In this document: one piece after another, positions 28,017 through 37,076 of the stretch
Layout of the letters: the number at the start of each line of letters is the position of its first letter
How positions within the stretch are numbered: position 1 is the first letter of the stretch
Source: Nocardia exalbida NBRC 100660
Lineage (GTDB): Bacteria; Actinomycetota; Actinomycetes; Mycobacteriales; Mycobacteriaceae
Reading direction: 5' to 3'
NCBI RefSeq assembly: GCF_000308575.1
Contig: NZ_BAFZ01000002.1
Span: 124,001 to 188,000, forward strand
DNA length: 64,000 nucleotides
The notes under the pieces: generated by a model
What the model was told of the DNA's origin: nothing
The model's input: the letters and a program-made list of their open reading frames with translations, nothing else
Database searches by the model: none
Position numbers and translations under genes: made by a program

Positions 28017-29198
28017 ATGTCCGTCGTGGTTTCCCCCTGGGGTGAGTTCAAGCCGGAGTACGGCTACGCGTGCGCCGAGTATGGCCCGGACGGCGCCGAG
28101 CGTGCCAGAGCGGATGGCTTGGCCAATCTGGCGGGCAGTGAAAGGTTCACCCTCCAGACCAGAGTGAACTGTGGATCCATCGCGAAGCTGGTGACCGCAC
28201 ACTTCGTGACGCGGCTCTGGAGCAGTCGAGATGATCGTGAGCAACTCCGCATCGGTGCTCTGCTTCCCGGGCTTCCGGGGCCGTTGCGCGACGTCACTGT
28301 CGAGAGTTGTTTGACGCATACAACAGGACTGTGGGACTTTCGGTCGCTGATCCCGCTGTTCGGCGAGAGATCGACCTTCGCATACGGAGTGTCCGATGCA
28401 TTCGAACTCGCGATCAAGCAGACGCAACTGGTGCCAGGCTTCGAACGGCAATACAGCAACACCAACTATCTCTTGCTCGGGGTGGCAATCGAACGGGTGA
28501 CCGGCGCCCTGCTCCAAGATCTCGTGGGTGATTGGCTGGGCACGGACGTCGGCAACTTTGTTACCAATCCACGTGCAGTTGTGCCTGCCCGTGCTCGCGG
28601 CTACGAAGTCGGCGCGAACGATGACGTACTCGAATTCGGCTCGTTTGTTGACGGGAGGGGTTCGACCAACTTCTGGGCCAACGCCCAAGAGTTGGCCACG
28701 CTCATCGAGCGCATAACGAATGGTTTCAAGATCCGGCCGGATTATGGAGGCCTGGCGCTGAGCAGCGATATGTTCTACGCCGCCGGCCAGGACGGCGGAT
28801 TTCAGGCTGCGGCCGTCATCGACGCGAATAACGTGCGCTGCCATGTCGCGCTCACGAACAACCCTGCGCTGACTCCGCTGAATATCATGGCCACCCACAC
28901 GGGCCTCCGGGTCGGAGGGACCGAGACGACGAGCCGCGCGCGCGAGCACGTGGCCGGCGGTCTGCTTGCATTCGAGGGAACGTTCGCCGCTGCTTCTCTC
29001 GGTGTTCAGCTGTCCCTCACGGGAGCGCCTGACGGCGCACTCGTCGTGACCGCGGGCGACCGAGTGCTCGGCAGACTCGAGCGCGAGACCCCCGGCTCAT
29101 TTTCCGATGGCCACCTGGAGATCGTCGAACGAGGCGACACGATCTATCTGTCTATAAACCACGCGAGGGGAATACCGCTCGATCGGGTGTCCCCTTAA
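28017..29198 (+). CDS. Beta-lactamase/PBP-like serine hydrolase
   Basis: 393 residues. The active-site motifs of the class C beta-lactamase/DD-peptidase fold are present: Ser-x-x-Lys at 54-57 (CGSIAKLVTAHFV) and Tyr-x-Asn at 146-148 (QYSNTNYLLLGVAIERVTG). No export signal is visible, so it should act in the cytoplasm, unlike true beta-lactamases. In a peptide pathway it could cleave the leader, hydrolyse or cyclise the peptide, or give resistance. It begins three bases after the HExxH gene. Confidence 0.75.
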   Translation: MSVVVSPWGEFKPEYGYACAEYGPDGAERARADGLANLAGSERFTLQTRVNCGSIAKLVTAHFVTRLWSSRDDREQLRIGALLPGLPGPLRDVTVESCLTHTTGLWDFRSLIPLFGERSTFAYGVSDAFELAIKQTQLVPGFERQYSNTNYLLLGVAIERVTGALLQDLVGDWLGTDVGNFVTNPRAVVPARARGYEVGANDDVLEFGSFVDGRGSTNFWANAQELATLIERITNGFKIRPDYGGLALSSDMFYAAGQDGGFQAAAVIDANNVRCHVALTNNPALTPLNIMATHTGLRVGGTETTSRAREHVAGGLLAFEGTFAAASLGVQLSLTGAPDGALVVTAGDRVLGRLERETPGSFSDGHLEIVERGDTIYLSINHARGIPLDRVSP

Positions 29199-29251
29199 TG
29201 GCAAGCGGGCCGTCGGCTCGGCAGCAATTCAATTCAGTGGAACGGAAGTGA

Positions 29252-29989
29252 GTGGGCGTGGCGGAAGTTCAGGTCTCCGCAGATTCGATTATGTCATTGG
29301 AGAGGGAGCCTCTTCCGGCTGCCCTGCGCGAGCTGGGAGCCGGTCTGCTCCGCGAGCACTACAACACGATTGATCGCGATCGATTGTTGTCGGTGTACGG
29401 GGAGCTGATGGCCAGTCTTTCGCGGACCGAGCACGGCGCTGTCGTCGAGCTGGGGTGCTACAAAGGCGCGATGTCCGCGTGGATGCGGGCACTTCTGGAC
29501 TTTTGCCGGTCGACGCGCGAGATCCACGTATTCGACTCTTTCGAAGGCCTGCCACGACCATCCGAGATCGATGGTGACCATCTGAAGGAAGGCGATGTAC
29601 GAGCGTCTCCAGAAGATGTGCTGGAGCTGCACGAGCGGTTGCAGCTGACCCCCCCGATCGTTCACCCCGGCTGGTTCGAAGACACGCTCGTAGAATTGCC
29701 GGATCAGATAGCTTTTGCTTATATCGATGCAGATTTCTACGAGTCTATGGCGTGTGCGTTGAGAGCGGTGCTTCCACGGCTGGTACCCGGCGCCACAGTG
29801 ATTATGGACGACTATGCGGACTTGGCCAAGAATCCGCACGCGTGGGCCGAGATGGCGGGGGTGAAGAAAGCCTGGGATGAAGTCACCGCCGGCCGCCTGG
29901 AGCTCGATGTGATTCTCGGCTTCGGTGACCTGGCTTTCGGGGTTCATCGTGCCGGGTGGGACTCACCCCTGGACCAAAGGATGGCATAG
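29252..29989 (+). CDS. TylF/MycF-like O-methyltransferase
   Basis: 245 residues from a GTG at 29252 (a second GTG at 29258). Motifs: VVELGCYKGAMSAWMRALL (SAM-binding loop), IHVFDSFEGLPRPSE and AYIDADFYESMACALRAVL with VIMDDYADL. This is the TylF/macrocin O-methyltransferase pattern, which binds Mg2+ and SAM and methylates sugar or other hydroxyls. In this operon it probably methylates a hydroxyl made by an oxygenase, or a sugar. The substrate is not known. Confidence 0.85.
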   Translation: MGVAEVQVSADSIMSLEREPLPAALRELGAGLLREHYNTIDRDRLLSVYGELMASLSRTEHGAVVELGCYKGAMSAWMRALLDFCRSTREIHVFDSFEGLPRPSEIDGDHLKEGDVRASPEDVLELHERLQLTPPIVHPGWFEDTLVELPDQIAFAYIDADFYESMACALRAVLPRLVPGATVIMDDYADLAKNPHAWAEMAGVKKAWDEVTAGRLELDVILGFGDLAFGVHRAGWDSPLDQRMA

Positions 29990-29991
29990 CC

Positions 29992-31233
29992 ATGGCTCTT
30001 AGCCACGTGCTCGTCGTGGGTACCGCCCTCGCCGCGGATTTCGCTAGGGCGCATCCAGAGGTGCGCACATCGGTTCTCTGTCACAAGCCTGCCGAGCCGA
30101 CGTCGCCAGGCATTTTCCGTAGCGAAATTCATGTTGAGCGTAATAGTGCACCGACGACGTGGCGCGACAGCGCGAGAGAGGTCGATGAGGCATGTCCTGT
30201 CGACCGCGTGGTCGCCTTCGGCGAGAACGAGCAGATAATAGCTGCCATCATCGCCGCGGATCTGGAGCTGGACGGCCACCACAGCGTAGATGTCGCCAGG
30301 ATAGTCGCCGATAAGATCGAGATGCGCAAAAGGCTTTCAGCCACCGGGCTGGGCACCGTGGAGTTCGCGGAGGCCGCGGATCATCGAGCGATTGAACTGT
30401 TCGCTCACGGGCAATCGCAGAATCGCTACCTCGTCAAACCGGCTATGGGGACCGGCAGTCGCGGGGTTTCGGAACTCGCAGACCTACGCCAGTGTGCGGC
30501 CGCCTTCAACCGGGCACATGACGTGGCCCACCCTATTGCCGGCACGCAGCGTGTGATGGTCGAGCAGTTCAAGCCGGGGCGTCAGTTGAGTGTGGAGTGC
30601 ATCTCCGAGGCCGGCGAGCATCGCCCAGTGGCAATCACGCAGAAATACACCGATGAGCGGACCTTCGCCGAGGTGGGCCACTGCGTTCCGGCCGACCTGT
30701 CGACGGCGGAGGCCGATGCGGTCGTGGCGGGCACAGTCGCCGCGCTACGCGCACTGGGAGTGCGGTACGGCCCGACTCACACCGAGCTTGTTCTCGGGAA
30801 AGCCGGCCGAGTCGATCTCATCGAGACGCACACTCGCCTCGGTGGTCATGGAATCCCTGATCTCGTGGCGGACGCAATCGGTATCGACATGTACGACCTC
30901 ACGTTCGCTCAGGCGGCGGGCGCCTCGGTGATTTCGCGCGTACCCGAGGTCCTGCCCCGCGCTGGATCCAGCCGGGCGGTGTGGTTCGGGTATTCGCCTG
31001 TTCGGGGGCGTGTCCGCTCTGTCCGTAGTGCGGCGCAGTCCGAAGCCCAAGTCGAGGTGCTGGTCAATTGCGGTGATCTGGTTACCGCGGACATGACTCG
31101 TTCCTCGCGGGTGGTAGCCGCACGAGCGTCTGGCCCGACTGAGGCGGACGCGACGAGAAAGGCCTCGCAAGCCGTCTCGGAAGTGACGTTGACAATCGAG
31201 TGCTCGATGACCGCGCAGCTTCTGGGTTACTGA
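29992..31233 (+). CDS. ATP-grasp ligase
   Basis: 413 residues. The ATG at 29992 lies two bases after the previous stop and follows AAAGGATGG. ATP-grasp signs: VADKIEMRKRLSATGLGTVEF, RYLVKPAMGTGSRGVSEL (ATP loop), MVEQFKPGRQLSVECIS and the metal site VDLIETHTRLGGHGIPDLV. This is close to the L-amino-acid-ligase/carboxylate-amine ligase group that forms peptide or amide bonds through an acylphosphate. It may add an amino acid to the modified peptide or form a macrolactam. Confidence 0.85.
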   Translation: MALSHVLVVGTALAADFARAHPEVRTSVLCHKPAEPTSPGIFRSEIHVERNSAPTTWRDSAREVDEACPVDRVVAFGENEQIIAAIIAADLELDGHHSVDVARIVADKIEMRKRLSATGLGTVEFAEAADHRAIELFAHGQSQNRYLVKPAMGTGSRGVSELADLRQCAAAFNRAHDVAHPIAGTQRVMVEQFKPGRQLSVECISEAGEHRPVAITQKYTDERTFAEVGHCVPADLSTAEADAVVAGTVAALRALGVRYGPTHTELVLGKAGRVDLIETHTRLGGHGIPDLVADAIGIDMYDLTFAQAAGASVISRVPEVLPRAGSSRAVWFGYSPVRGRVRSVRSAAQSEAQVEVLVNCGDLVTADMTRSSRVVAARASGPTEADATRKASQAVSEVTLTIECSMTAQLLGY

Positions 31234-31362
31234 TGTCCAGTTTGACATTCCGGGCGCCCAGGTCGGGCACGCGCCGGTGCGCGTCCGGTTCGAGTAGCCG
31301 ACCGAGGCCTGATAGCAGGCCGATACATCCAATTGGGTCGAACCCGAGGAGGGAGAGGACAG

Positions 31363-32061
31363 GTGCCGAGTTCGGGGCAAGAGATACACAGTGTCGAGCA
31401 AGCATGCGGACCGCCGGAGGCGGCCGAGCTGTTGCATCTCATGGAGGACTTTATCGGAGCCTCAGACGGAGTATATGTGGCCGGCGGCCGCAGAGTCGTT
31501 TCGGTGCACGAAATTCCGGGTCATACCGGCAAGGAAGCAGCGGCGATTTATGAGCCGAGCGGCCGTATCGAGTGCGCAGAGATCCCTCCGGCGGTGGAAG
31601 AGATCCTCGATGACATCTTCGGCAGGAATCTTTCGTCGATTCAGTACGTCTACCCGGAAGCCGTCCGTAACAATGGGTGGTTCTATGTCGAATATGGCGT
31701 CGGTCAGTTCGTCAATCCTCACGTCGACTATCACGGGCGGATAGGAGACCCTTGGCCAGGTGTACTGGCGACTGTCTCTTTGTCGATTCACAATGCCGAC
31801 GTAGGTGGGCAGTTCTTTGTCGAGTCGAGTGGTGATAGTTCGGTGTGGGAAGAGCCGCACCGCGCGCGTCGCGGGTTGGACTGGAGCACTCCGTCCTTCC
31901 GCGATCAGCGCCGCGTTCGCTGGACGGCCCAGCATGAGCCAGGTGACATGCTGATCTGGGGTTCTCAAGTCGTTCACGGGACGGTGCCCGTCCAGGCGGG
32001 CCGCTCGTGTAAGTTCTTGACGCAATTACTGACCGCAGAAACAGAGGGAACCGATGTCTGA
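31363..32061 (+). CDS. 2-oxoglutarate/Fe(II)-dependent oxygenase
   Basis: 232 residues. A GTG at 31363 follows AGGAGGGAGAGG. The facial triad is visible: His120-x-Asp122 in NPHVDYHGRIGDPWPG and His205 in SQVVHGTVPVQ, with Arg214 in AGRSCKFLT likely to bind 2-oxoglutarate. Between them are LATVSLSIHNADVGGQFFVE beta-strands of the double-stranded beta-helix. It likely hydroxylates or desaturates a residue of the peptide. Its end overlaps the next gene by eight bases. Confidence 0.8.
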   Translation: MPSSGQEIHSVEQACGPPEAAELLHLMEDFIGASDGVYVAGGRRVVSVHEIPGHTGKEAAAIYEPSGRIECAEIPPAVEEILDDIFGRNLSSIQYVYPEAVRNNGWFYVEYGVGQFVNPHVDYHGRIGDPWPGVLATVSLSIHNADVGGQFFVESSGDSSVWEEPHRARRGLDWSTPSFRDQRRVRWTAQHEPGDMLIWGSQVVHGTVPVQAGRSCKFLTQLLTAETEGTDV

Positions 32062-32668
32062 CAAGGCGCCACTGTGTATCGTCATCAATGGGCCATCCGC
32101 CGCCGGAAAATCGACGCTCACAGCAGCCATTCAGGATCGTATCGAAGAACCGTTGCTGCGGTTCGGAGTGGACGAACTTTATCGTATGGTTCCAGATCAG
32201 TGGGCTGGTGGTGTAGCTAACGCGCGTTACGCCGAGAGAGGTTTCACTTACCAGGATGTACCAGCCGCTCCAGGGGTGCGTCGAATCCATAACGGCGTCG
32301 ATGCCATATCCATGCTTTATGCGATGAATTCGGCTGTCGTGGGAATGCTCAGCGCCGGCGTAGGCGTGATCGTAGATGGTCAAGCCTTCGAACCCAGCGT
32401 CAACCAGGATCTGGAGAATCGCCTCCGTGAGCTGGAGGCCAAGGGAGAAGCGCGGGTCGCGATCATCGAAATCGGCGCGGCCGACGACCAGTTGGCGGAC
32501 CGGCAGCGACGTCATGCACATCCCGTTGGGCTATCCCTTCATCACAACACTCTTCCTAAGCAAGCCGCTCGGCCCGATCTGATCGTGGATACGACTCGGA
32601 TGACATCCGCTGAGGTAGCCGATCTAGTGTGCGACTGGATCGAGAAGGAATGCTCTCAGCGTTCGTAG
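32054..32668 (+). CDS. Chloramphenicol-phosphotransferase-like P-loop kinase
   Basis: 204 residues. Walker A NGPSAAGKSTL (13-22) and LLRFGVDELYRMVPDQWAG match the CPT family, in which FGVDxL follows the first strand and its Asp is the catalytic base. A second acidic strand is VGVIVDGQAF. CPT from Streptomyces phosphorylates chloramphenicol as self-resistance. Here it may phosphorylate the peptide product, as a biosynthetic step or for immunity. It overlaps the 2OG-oxygenase gene. Confidence 0.75.
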   Translation: MSDKAPLCIVINGPSAAGKSTLTAAIQDRIEEPLLRFGVDELYRMVPDQWAGGVANARYAERGFTYQDVPAAPGVRRIHNGVDAISMLYAMNSAVVGMLSAGVGVIVDGQAFEPSVNQDLENRLRELEAKGEARVAIIEIGAADDQLADRQRRHAHPVGLSLHHNTLPKQAARPDLIVDTTRMTSAEVADLVCDWIEKECSQRS

Positions 32669-32709
32669 GCTTTACTCGGGTTGGGCGTCGGCATACGGCG
32701 GAATGATCT

Positions 32710-32741
32710 AGTTCACGACGGTCGGTCGGTCCTTGTGAACT
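32710..32741. promoter_or_regulatory. Inverted repeat AGTTCAC/GTGAACT
   Basis: A perfect seven-base inverted repeat (32710-32716 and 32735-32741) with an 18-base spacer lies between the two kinase genes. It could be a weak terminator or an operator for the following gene. Confidence 0.35.
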
Positions 32742-32874
32742 GAACGATACTGATTACAGGCGGGGGCGCACATTCCGGTACGGCATCAACTCGACCGAAT
32801 TGTGCCCACCGCCGAGCAACGGATGGTCCGCGGAAGCAAGTAAACCGCGTCCATTTTTCGGGGGGATCTTTAAA

Positions 32875-33882
32875 TTGTCAGCCATCGGTTACCCATTCAT
32901 ACTCTCGTCGGGAATTGCGAGCTCGCGGCTCGAAAAAGTCACGCGAAGCATATCCCCAGAGGTCAGTGCGCGCGCAAAGCATTACATGATACAGAATGGT
33001 TTCACCATCGTCGGCGAAAATAGTCGAAAGCATGTGATGGGGCGCGGGCCGGATACCTTCTGTAAATCAATGACTCCCGACTCTGCGCACCGTTTGGAAA
33101 ATTTCTACCCCCTTTTGGAGCGCGCTGCGCTGTCGGCCGGATTTGTGCCGATTCTCCTAGCGATCGACTGCATCGACGATGAGGTCAGTATCGCATACTT
33201 CGAGTATGTCCACGGTGAAGGCGGAACTGCGCGCGACACCGCGGATTGTCTCAATATCTATGCGGCATTGCAAGAATCGGCTGCGCGGTACGGCGCCGAT
33301 TCGACGAGGGTATTGATCGATGCCTGCCACAACGAAGTTTCCACCTGGAGCGAAGAACTTCTACAATCATGGGATCCAGTCCACTGGACCGATCCCAAAA
33401 TCCTGCACTGGGCGGGGACTGACGCTCGGGCCATGATCGAAGTCGGCCTTCCGGCGCTCCGATCTGTGGCGAGTCTGCTGACTGCGCTCTCACCCGAGGG
33501 AATATGCGCCCCGGTGCACGCTGATCTGTATGTAGGAAACTATCTACGCACCTCGACGAATCAGGCCGTTATCTTCGATTGGGACGAGGGGTACTGGGGG
33601 CTTCCCGGTATGGGATTGCAAATTCTTGTTCGTGAAGCGATGGACAATGGTATCGGTGGCCTCGATTACAAGGACCTCCTCGAGCTTGCGCCGGCTTGGG
33701 TCGAAATGGGAATCAGTGAGTCCGACTTGGCTGTCAGAACGCTCGCCAGCGCAGTCATCGAGATCGCCGGCGTAAGGCAATCGTTGACGGAGTGGCGGAG
33801 GCCCCGGGCGCGGCATGCCGCATACCTGGCGGCTTGGGCGTGCCGGTACGAGTGGGTCATCAAGAGGGCGCAGCTGTGCTGA
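32875..33882 (+). CDS. Aminoglycoside-phosphotransferase-like kinase
   Basis: 335 residues from a TTG at 32875 that follows the GGGGGG ribosome binding site; a TTG at 32800 would add 25 residues and has no such site. The kinase core is clear: VHADLYVGN (catalytic Asp217, Asn222) and VIFDWDEGYWG (metal-binding Asp235). The N-lobe is divergent. APH-type kinases modify antibiotics, choline or homoserine. Two different kinases in one cluster hint at self-protection by phosphorylation or a phosphorylated intermediate. It is the last gene of the rightward unit. Confidence 0.75.
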   Translation: MSAIGYPFILSSGIASSRLEKVTRSISPEVSARAKHYMIQNGFTIVGENSRKHVMGRGPDTFCKSMTPDSAHRLENFYPLLERAALSAGFVPILLAIDCIDDEVSIAYFEYVHGEGGTARDTADCLNIYAALQESAARYGADSTRVLIDACHNEVSTWSEELLQSWDPVHWTDPKILHWAGTDARAMIEVGLPALRSVASLLTALSPEGICAPVHADLYVGNYLRTSTNQAVIFDWDEGYWGLPGMGLQILVREAMDNGIGGLDYKDLLELAPAWVEMGISESDLAVRTLASAVIEIAGVRQSLTEWRRPRARHAAYLAAWACRYEWVIKRAQLC

Positions 33883-33955
33883 GCGGGCCTGCGGTTAGCT
33901 CATCGGATGATCGGCACAGTAGGACCAGTTTGACGCGCCCGCCATATAGCCCGCG

Positions 33956-33981
33956 CCGCTGCGGGAACCGTGGCGCAGCGG
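33956..33981. terminator. Hairpin between convergent genes
   Basis: CCGCTGCG (33956-33963) and CGCAGCGG (33974-33981) form an eight-base stem with a 10-base loop, between the converging kinase and NHL genes. It could work in both directions. Confidence 0.5.
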
Positions 33982-33997
33982 GCGGCGTATGGGCAAC

Positions 33998-35722
33998 CTA
34001 CTGGTCAGCCTGCAACTCGAGTACGCAGTTGCGGCGATAGTCGGTGAGCAACATCTTGTTCCGGTGATCCATGAGTAGGTCGCGCGGAGCATCAGGCACT
34101 TCGAAATCTCCGTCACGCCCACAGGCGGGAGCGAGGCCGCCGCTCCAGGTCCACCGCACCAGCCAGTCCTCCCCCAGGGCGACTACTTGGCTGTCTGCGT
34201 CGACGATCAAGACGCAGTCGAATGCTGTGTGGACAACACGAGGCTTGAACAGGCGGTAGCGGTTCCCGGCCGAGTCGAAGAACTCGTTCCTCCGCCACAG
34301 CACGGTGCCGGTCACAGCATCCACAAGTAGAACGGTGTCCATCTCCGGATCCACGATGACTACCCGGTCGTCGAATGCAGCTGCTTGATGCGGATCGTTC
34401 AGACCGGTGACGACCCACGCGGCAATGCCGTCGCAGCCGACCCTGGCTACCCATCCGGAAGCGCTGTCGACAACGAGCAACTCATCGTCGCCCAGCCATC
34501 GGCCATCGTGAGGGTCCGAGACGACAAACGAGTCGTCGCCCAGGCGCACGACGCCGAACTCATTTTCGATCGAGCCGTCTCGACCGACAACAATGAACCG
34601 CGAATTCAAGCTGTCCGAGACAATGAGGAGACCGCCATCCGAAATGCGAGCGCTCCGCGGCCACCTCAGCGCTTCGCTTCGCCCGTCGGCACGTTTCAGC
34701 TCGCGAAGCTGCCAGCGTAGGCCACCGTCGTCGTCCACGCCGATGACTCGATTATTGTTCGTGTCCGCGATGACCAGCTCACCGGTCGCTGCCCGATCAA
34801 TCGAGCGGGGCCTGGAAAGCACCAGCCCGGTGGCAGCGGGCCCGCCCCACCGCGCTCGCATGCTCCGCAGATCAGTGCCTAGTTCCAGCACAGAGCGTGC
34901 TCCCAGATCCGCGACGTAGACCTTGTCTTCGGCGCCGAGGGCGTGCCGGGGATCGATGAGATGCGCACCCTGCTCCGTGCCGCCGAAGCTGCCCAGCACG
35001 CTTCCATCTCGGTCCAACCGCAGGACACGGTGGTTTCCACTGTCCGTTACCAAGTAACGGCCATCCGAAGCGGTCAACCCGGTAGGGGTGTTCAATCCGC
35101 GCAAGTCTGAAGCCGGTCGTCCGAAATGTCCGGTAACGCACTCGGGCCGGCCGTCCGGGACCAGCCGCATGAGCGCATGTCTGCTCGTGTGCAGGAACAG
35201 GACGGCACCGGAATCCCAACAGATACCGGACGGGACGAAGTGCTCTCCCTCGGGCGGCCGATACAGCCAATGGAAGGACTCGCTCCACGGGGAGAACGAA
35301 GCGATTCCGCCGCCTATCTGCCGGCCGTCGGCGCCTTCTACCGAGGCAACGCCGAGGATCAGACACCCATCATCCGAATAGCACAGGGACATGACGGCGA
35401 TGTCGGCTGGTGCTCCTACGCCCCGAGTAGAACCGTCCTCACCAACGTGAAGCAATGCCCATGAGCCGCGGTTGTGGGTTCGACCGAACGCGAAGAACTG
35501 GCCGTAATCCGGGTGCCACGTCACATCGAAGATGTAGCTGCCAGACGGGCCCTCGACCTGTACGCCTGGTCCGGACGCCAAAGGTGTGATCCACTGCCGG
35601 GTGACATCTATGGCGAAAATGCGGCGGGAATGCGGCTCTTCGAGAAGCCGCCCGAATCGTGGCAACGAGTTGTCGGCAACCCACCCCACGATGGGCTTGC
35701 CCACAAAACTTCGCTGTCTCAT
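33998..35722 (-). CDS. NHL-repeat beta-propeller protein
   Basis: 574 residues. At least six NHL/SMP-30-like blades are visible, for example TPTGLTASDGRYLVTDSGNH, RSIDRAATGELVIADTNNNR, and RWPRSARISDGGLLIVSDSL, each ending in D-S/T-x-N-x-R/H. There is no signal peptide. Such propellers bind peptides or proteins, and some NHL-fold enzymes (peptidyl-alpha-hydroxyglycine lyase, strictosidine synthase) are catalytic. The ATG directly follows the P450 stop, so it belongs to that unit. Scaffold, immunity protein or lyase are all possible. Confidence 0.8.
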   Translation of the reverse strand: MRQRSFVGKPIVGWVADNSLPRFGRLLEEPHSRRIFAIDVTRQWITPLASGPGVQVEGPSGSYIFDVTWHPDYGQFFAFGRTHNRGSWALLHVGEDGSTRGVGAPADIAVMSLCYSDDGCLILGVASVEGADGRQIGGGIASFSPWSESFHWLYRPPEGEHFVPSGICWDSGAVLFLHTSRHALMRLVPDGRPECVTGHFGRPASDLRGLNTPTGLTASDGRYLVTDSGNHRVLRLDRDGSVLGSFGGTEQGAHLIDPRHALGAEDKVYVADLGARSVLELGTDLRSMRARWGGPAATGLVLSRPRSIDRAATGELVIADTNNNRVIGVDDDGGLRWQLRELKRADGRSEALRWPRSARISDGGLLIVSDSLNSRFIVVGRDGSIENEFGVVRLGDDSFVVSDPHDGRWLGDDELLVVDSASGWVARVGCDGIAAWVVTGLNDPHQAAAFDDRVVIVDPEMDTVLLVDAVTGTVLWRRNEFFDSAGNRYRLFKPRVVHTAFDCVLIVDADSQVVALGEDWLVRWTWSGGLAPACGRDGDFEVPDAPRDLLMDHRNKMLLTDYRRNCVLELQADQ

Positions 35723-36985
35723 TCATCGACCTCCGGTACGCAGGTGCATCTCCAGCGATGCGACGCCGCGGAGCACGAGGTTGGTGCGGAACCGGACAGG
35801 AGCGGCGCTCACGGGCTCGAGCCGGGACCAAAGCGGAAGCATTTCCGCGAAGAGGATCTGGGCCTCCAGCCGAGCAAGTGGCGCGCCGAGGCAGTAGTGG
35901 ATTCCGGTGGAGAAGCTGAGTGGGGCACCCTCGTCTCGCGTGATCGAGAATCGGTCCGGATCGCTGAAGTGGGCTGGGTCCCTGTTCGCAGCACCTAGAA
36001 ACAGCAGAACCTGCTCCCCCTTACGAACGACCTGTCCAGATACTTCCGCGTCCTCGAGCGCTACCCGGCCGACCAACTGGACCGGTGCGTCCCAGCGGAG
36101 CATCTCCTCGACGGCGAGCGGGATGCTACCGGGGTCGCGGTGAAGCAGTTCTACCGAGCTCGGGTGGGTGAGCAGTGCGTGGAAGCCATTGGCTATCAGG
36201 TTCGTGCTGGATTCATAGCCGGCAACGAACAAGAGCAGAAGCATCGAGATCAGTTCTGCCTCAGAGAGCTTCCCGCCCGAATCCTGTACTCCGACCAGGT
36301 CACTGATCAGGTCCTCCTCCGGCTTCGCCCGCTTGCTGCGGATGATGGAGGTGAAGTACTCCTCGACCAATTCGGTCGCCCGGTAGATCTCGTCCAGATT
36401 TTGTGAACGCGGTAGCGGGGTATCGAACGCCTGGATGATCCTGCGAATATGCGGAATCACGTAGTAATGACCATCGCGTGGAATCCCCAGCAACTCGCTG
36501 ATGACGAGCGCCGGAAGCGGTATAGCCAAATCGGACACCACATCGAACTTGCCGGTCAGGCCTCGCAACAGCTCGTCCACGATAGCGGTTATTCGTGGCC
36601 GAAGATTCTCGACAACCCTGCGTGTGAATACATTCGAGACAAGCCCGCGCAAGCGGGAGTGCTCCGGTGGATTCAGCTCCAACATGACAGGAGCGCGCTG
36701 CGCGACTCGCGGATATCGCTGTCTGAAGGCCTCGTACTGTTCCGCGGTGGTGAAATCAGCGGGGGTCGTGGCGGGCGCATGCCCGAACCGCCGATTCTTG
36801 AGGATGACCTCACAGTCGAGGAAGCGTGTCGCGACAAGCGATCCCATCGCACTGCGGTGCAGGCCAGGCTTGGCCAAGAGCTCGGCATACGACGGGTACG
36901 GGTCCTGGCGTCCGCGCTCGGTGGACAGCAAGACAGCGAGTGCGCTATCCAGCGGGTCGAGATCAAACGCGTCGAGGTTCACCAT
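35723..36985 (-). CDS. Cytochrome P450
   Basis: 420 residues. The heme loop FSTGIHYCLGAPLARLEAQ has the FxxGxHxCxG motif with the proximal Cys. The K-helix ExxR is EEMLRWD. The I-helix is LFVAGYESSTNLIANG, where Glu-Ser replace the usual Asp/Glu-Thr pair, so oxygen activation may differ. Overall it resembles soluble CYP107-like actinobacterial P450s. No ferredoxin gene lies nearby. It sits between the luciferase-like monooxygenase and the NHL gene in one leftward transcript and may oxidise the island product. Confidence 0.92.
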   Translation of the reverse strand: MVNLDAFDLDPLDSALAVLLSTERGRQDPYPSYAELLAKPGLHRSAMGSLVATRFLDCEVILKNRRFGHAPATTPADFTTAEQYEAFRQRYPRVAQRAPVMLELNPPEHSRLRGLVSNVFTRRVVENLRPRITAIVDELLRGLTGKFDVVSDLAIPLPALVISELLGIPRDGHYYVIPHIRRIIQAFDTPLPRSQNLDEIYRATELVEEYFTSIIRSKRAKPEEDLISDLVGVQDSGGKLSEAELISMLLLLFVAGYESSTNLIANGFHALLTHPSSVELLHRDPGSIPLAVEEMLRWDAPVQLVGRVALEDAEVSGQVVRKGEQVLLFLGAANRDPAHFSDPDRFSITRDEGAPLSFSTGIHYCLGAPLARLEAQILFAEMLPLWSRLEPVSAAPVRFRTNLVLRGVASLEMHLRTGGR

Positions 36986-37076
36986 CGCTGCGGTCCCATC
37001 TCGTGCGAACTGGTTCTGTCACTGACGACCGGACGCATGTGCGACCCCGCCGGCAACCGCCGATCGACGATCCGCA

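Noticed and set aside
28017..29198. A true beta-lactamase resistance gene
   Set aside because: No export signal, and it is embedded in a peptide-modification operon.
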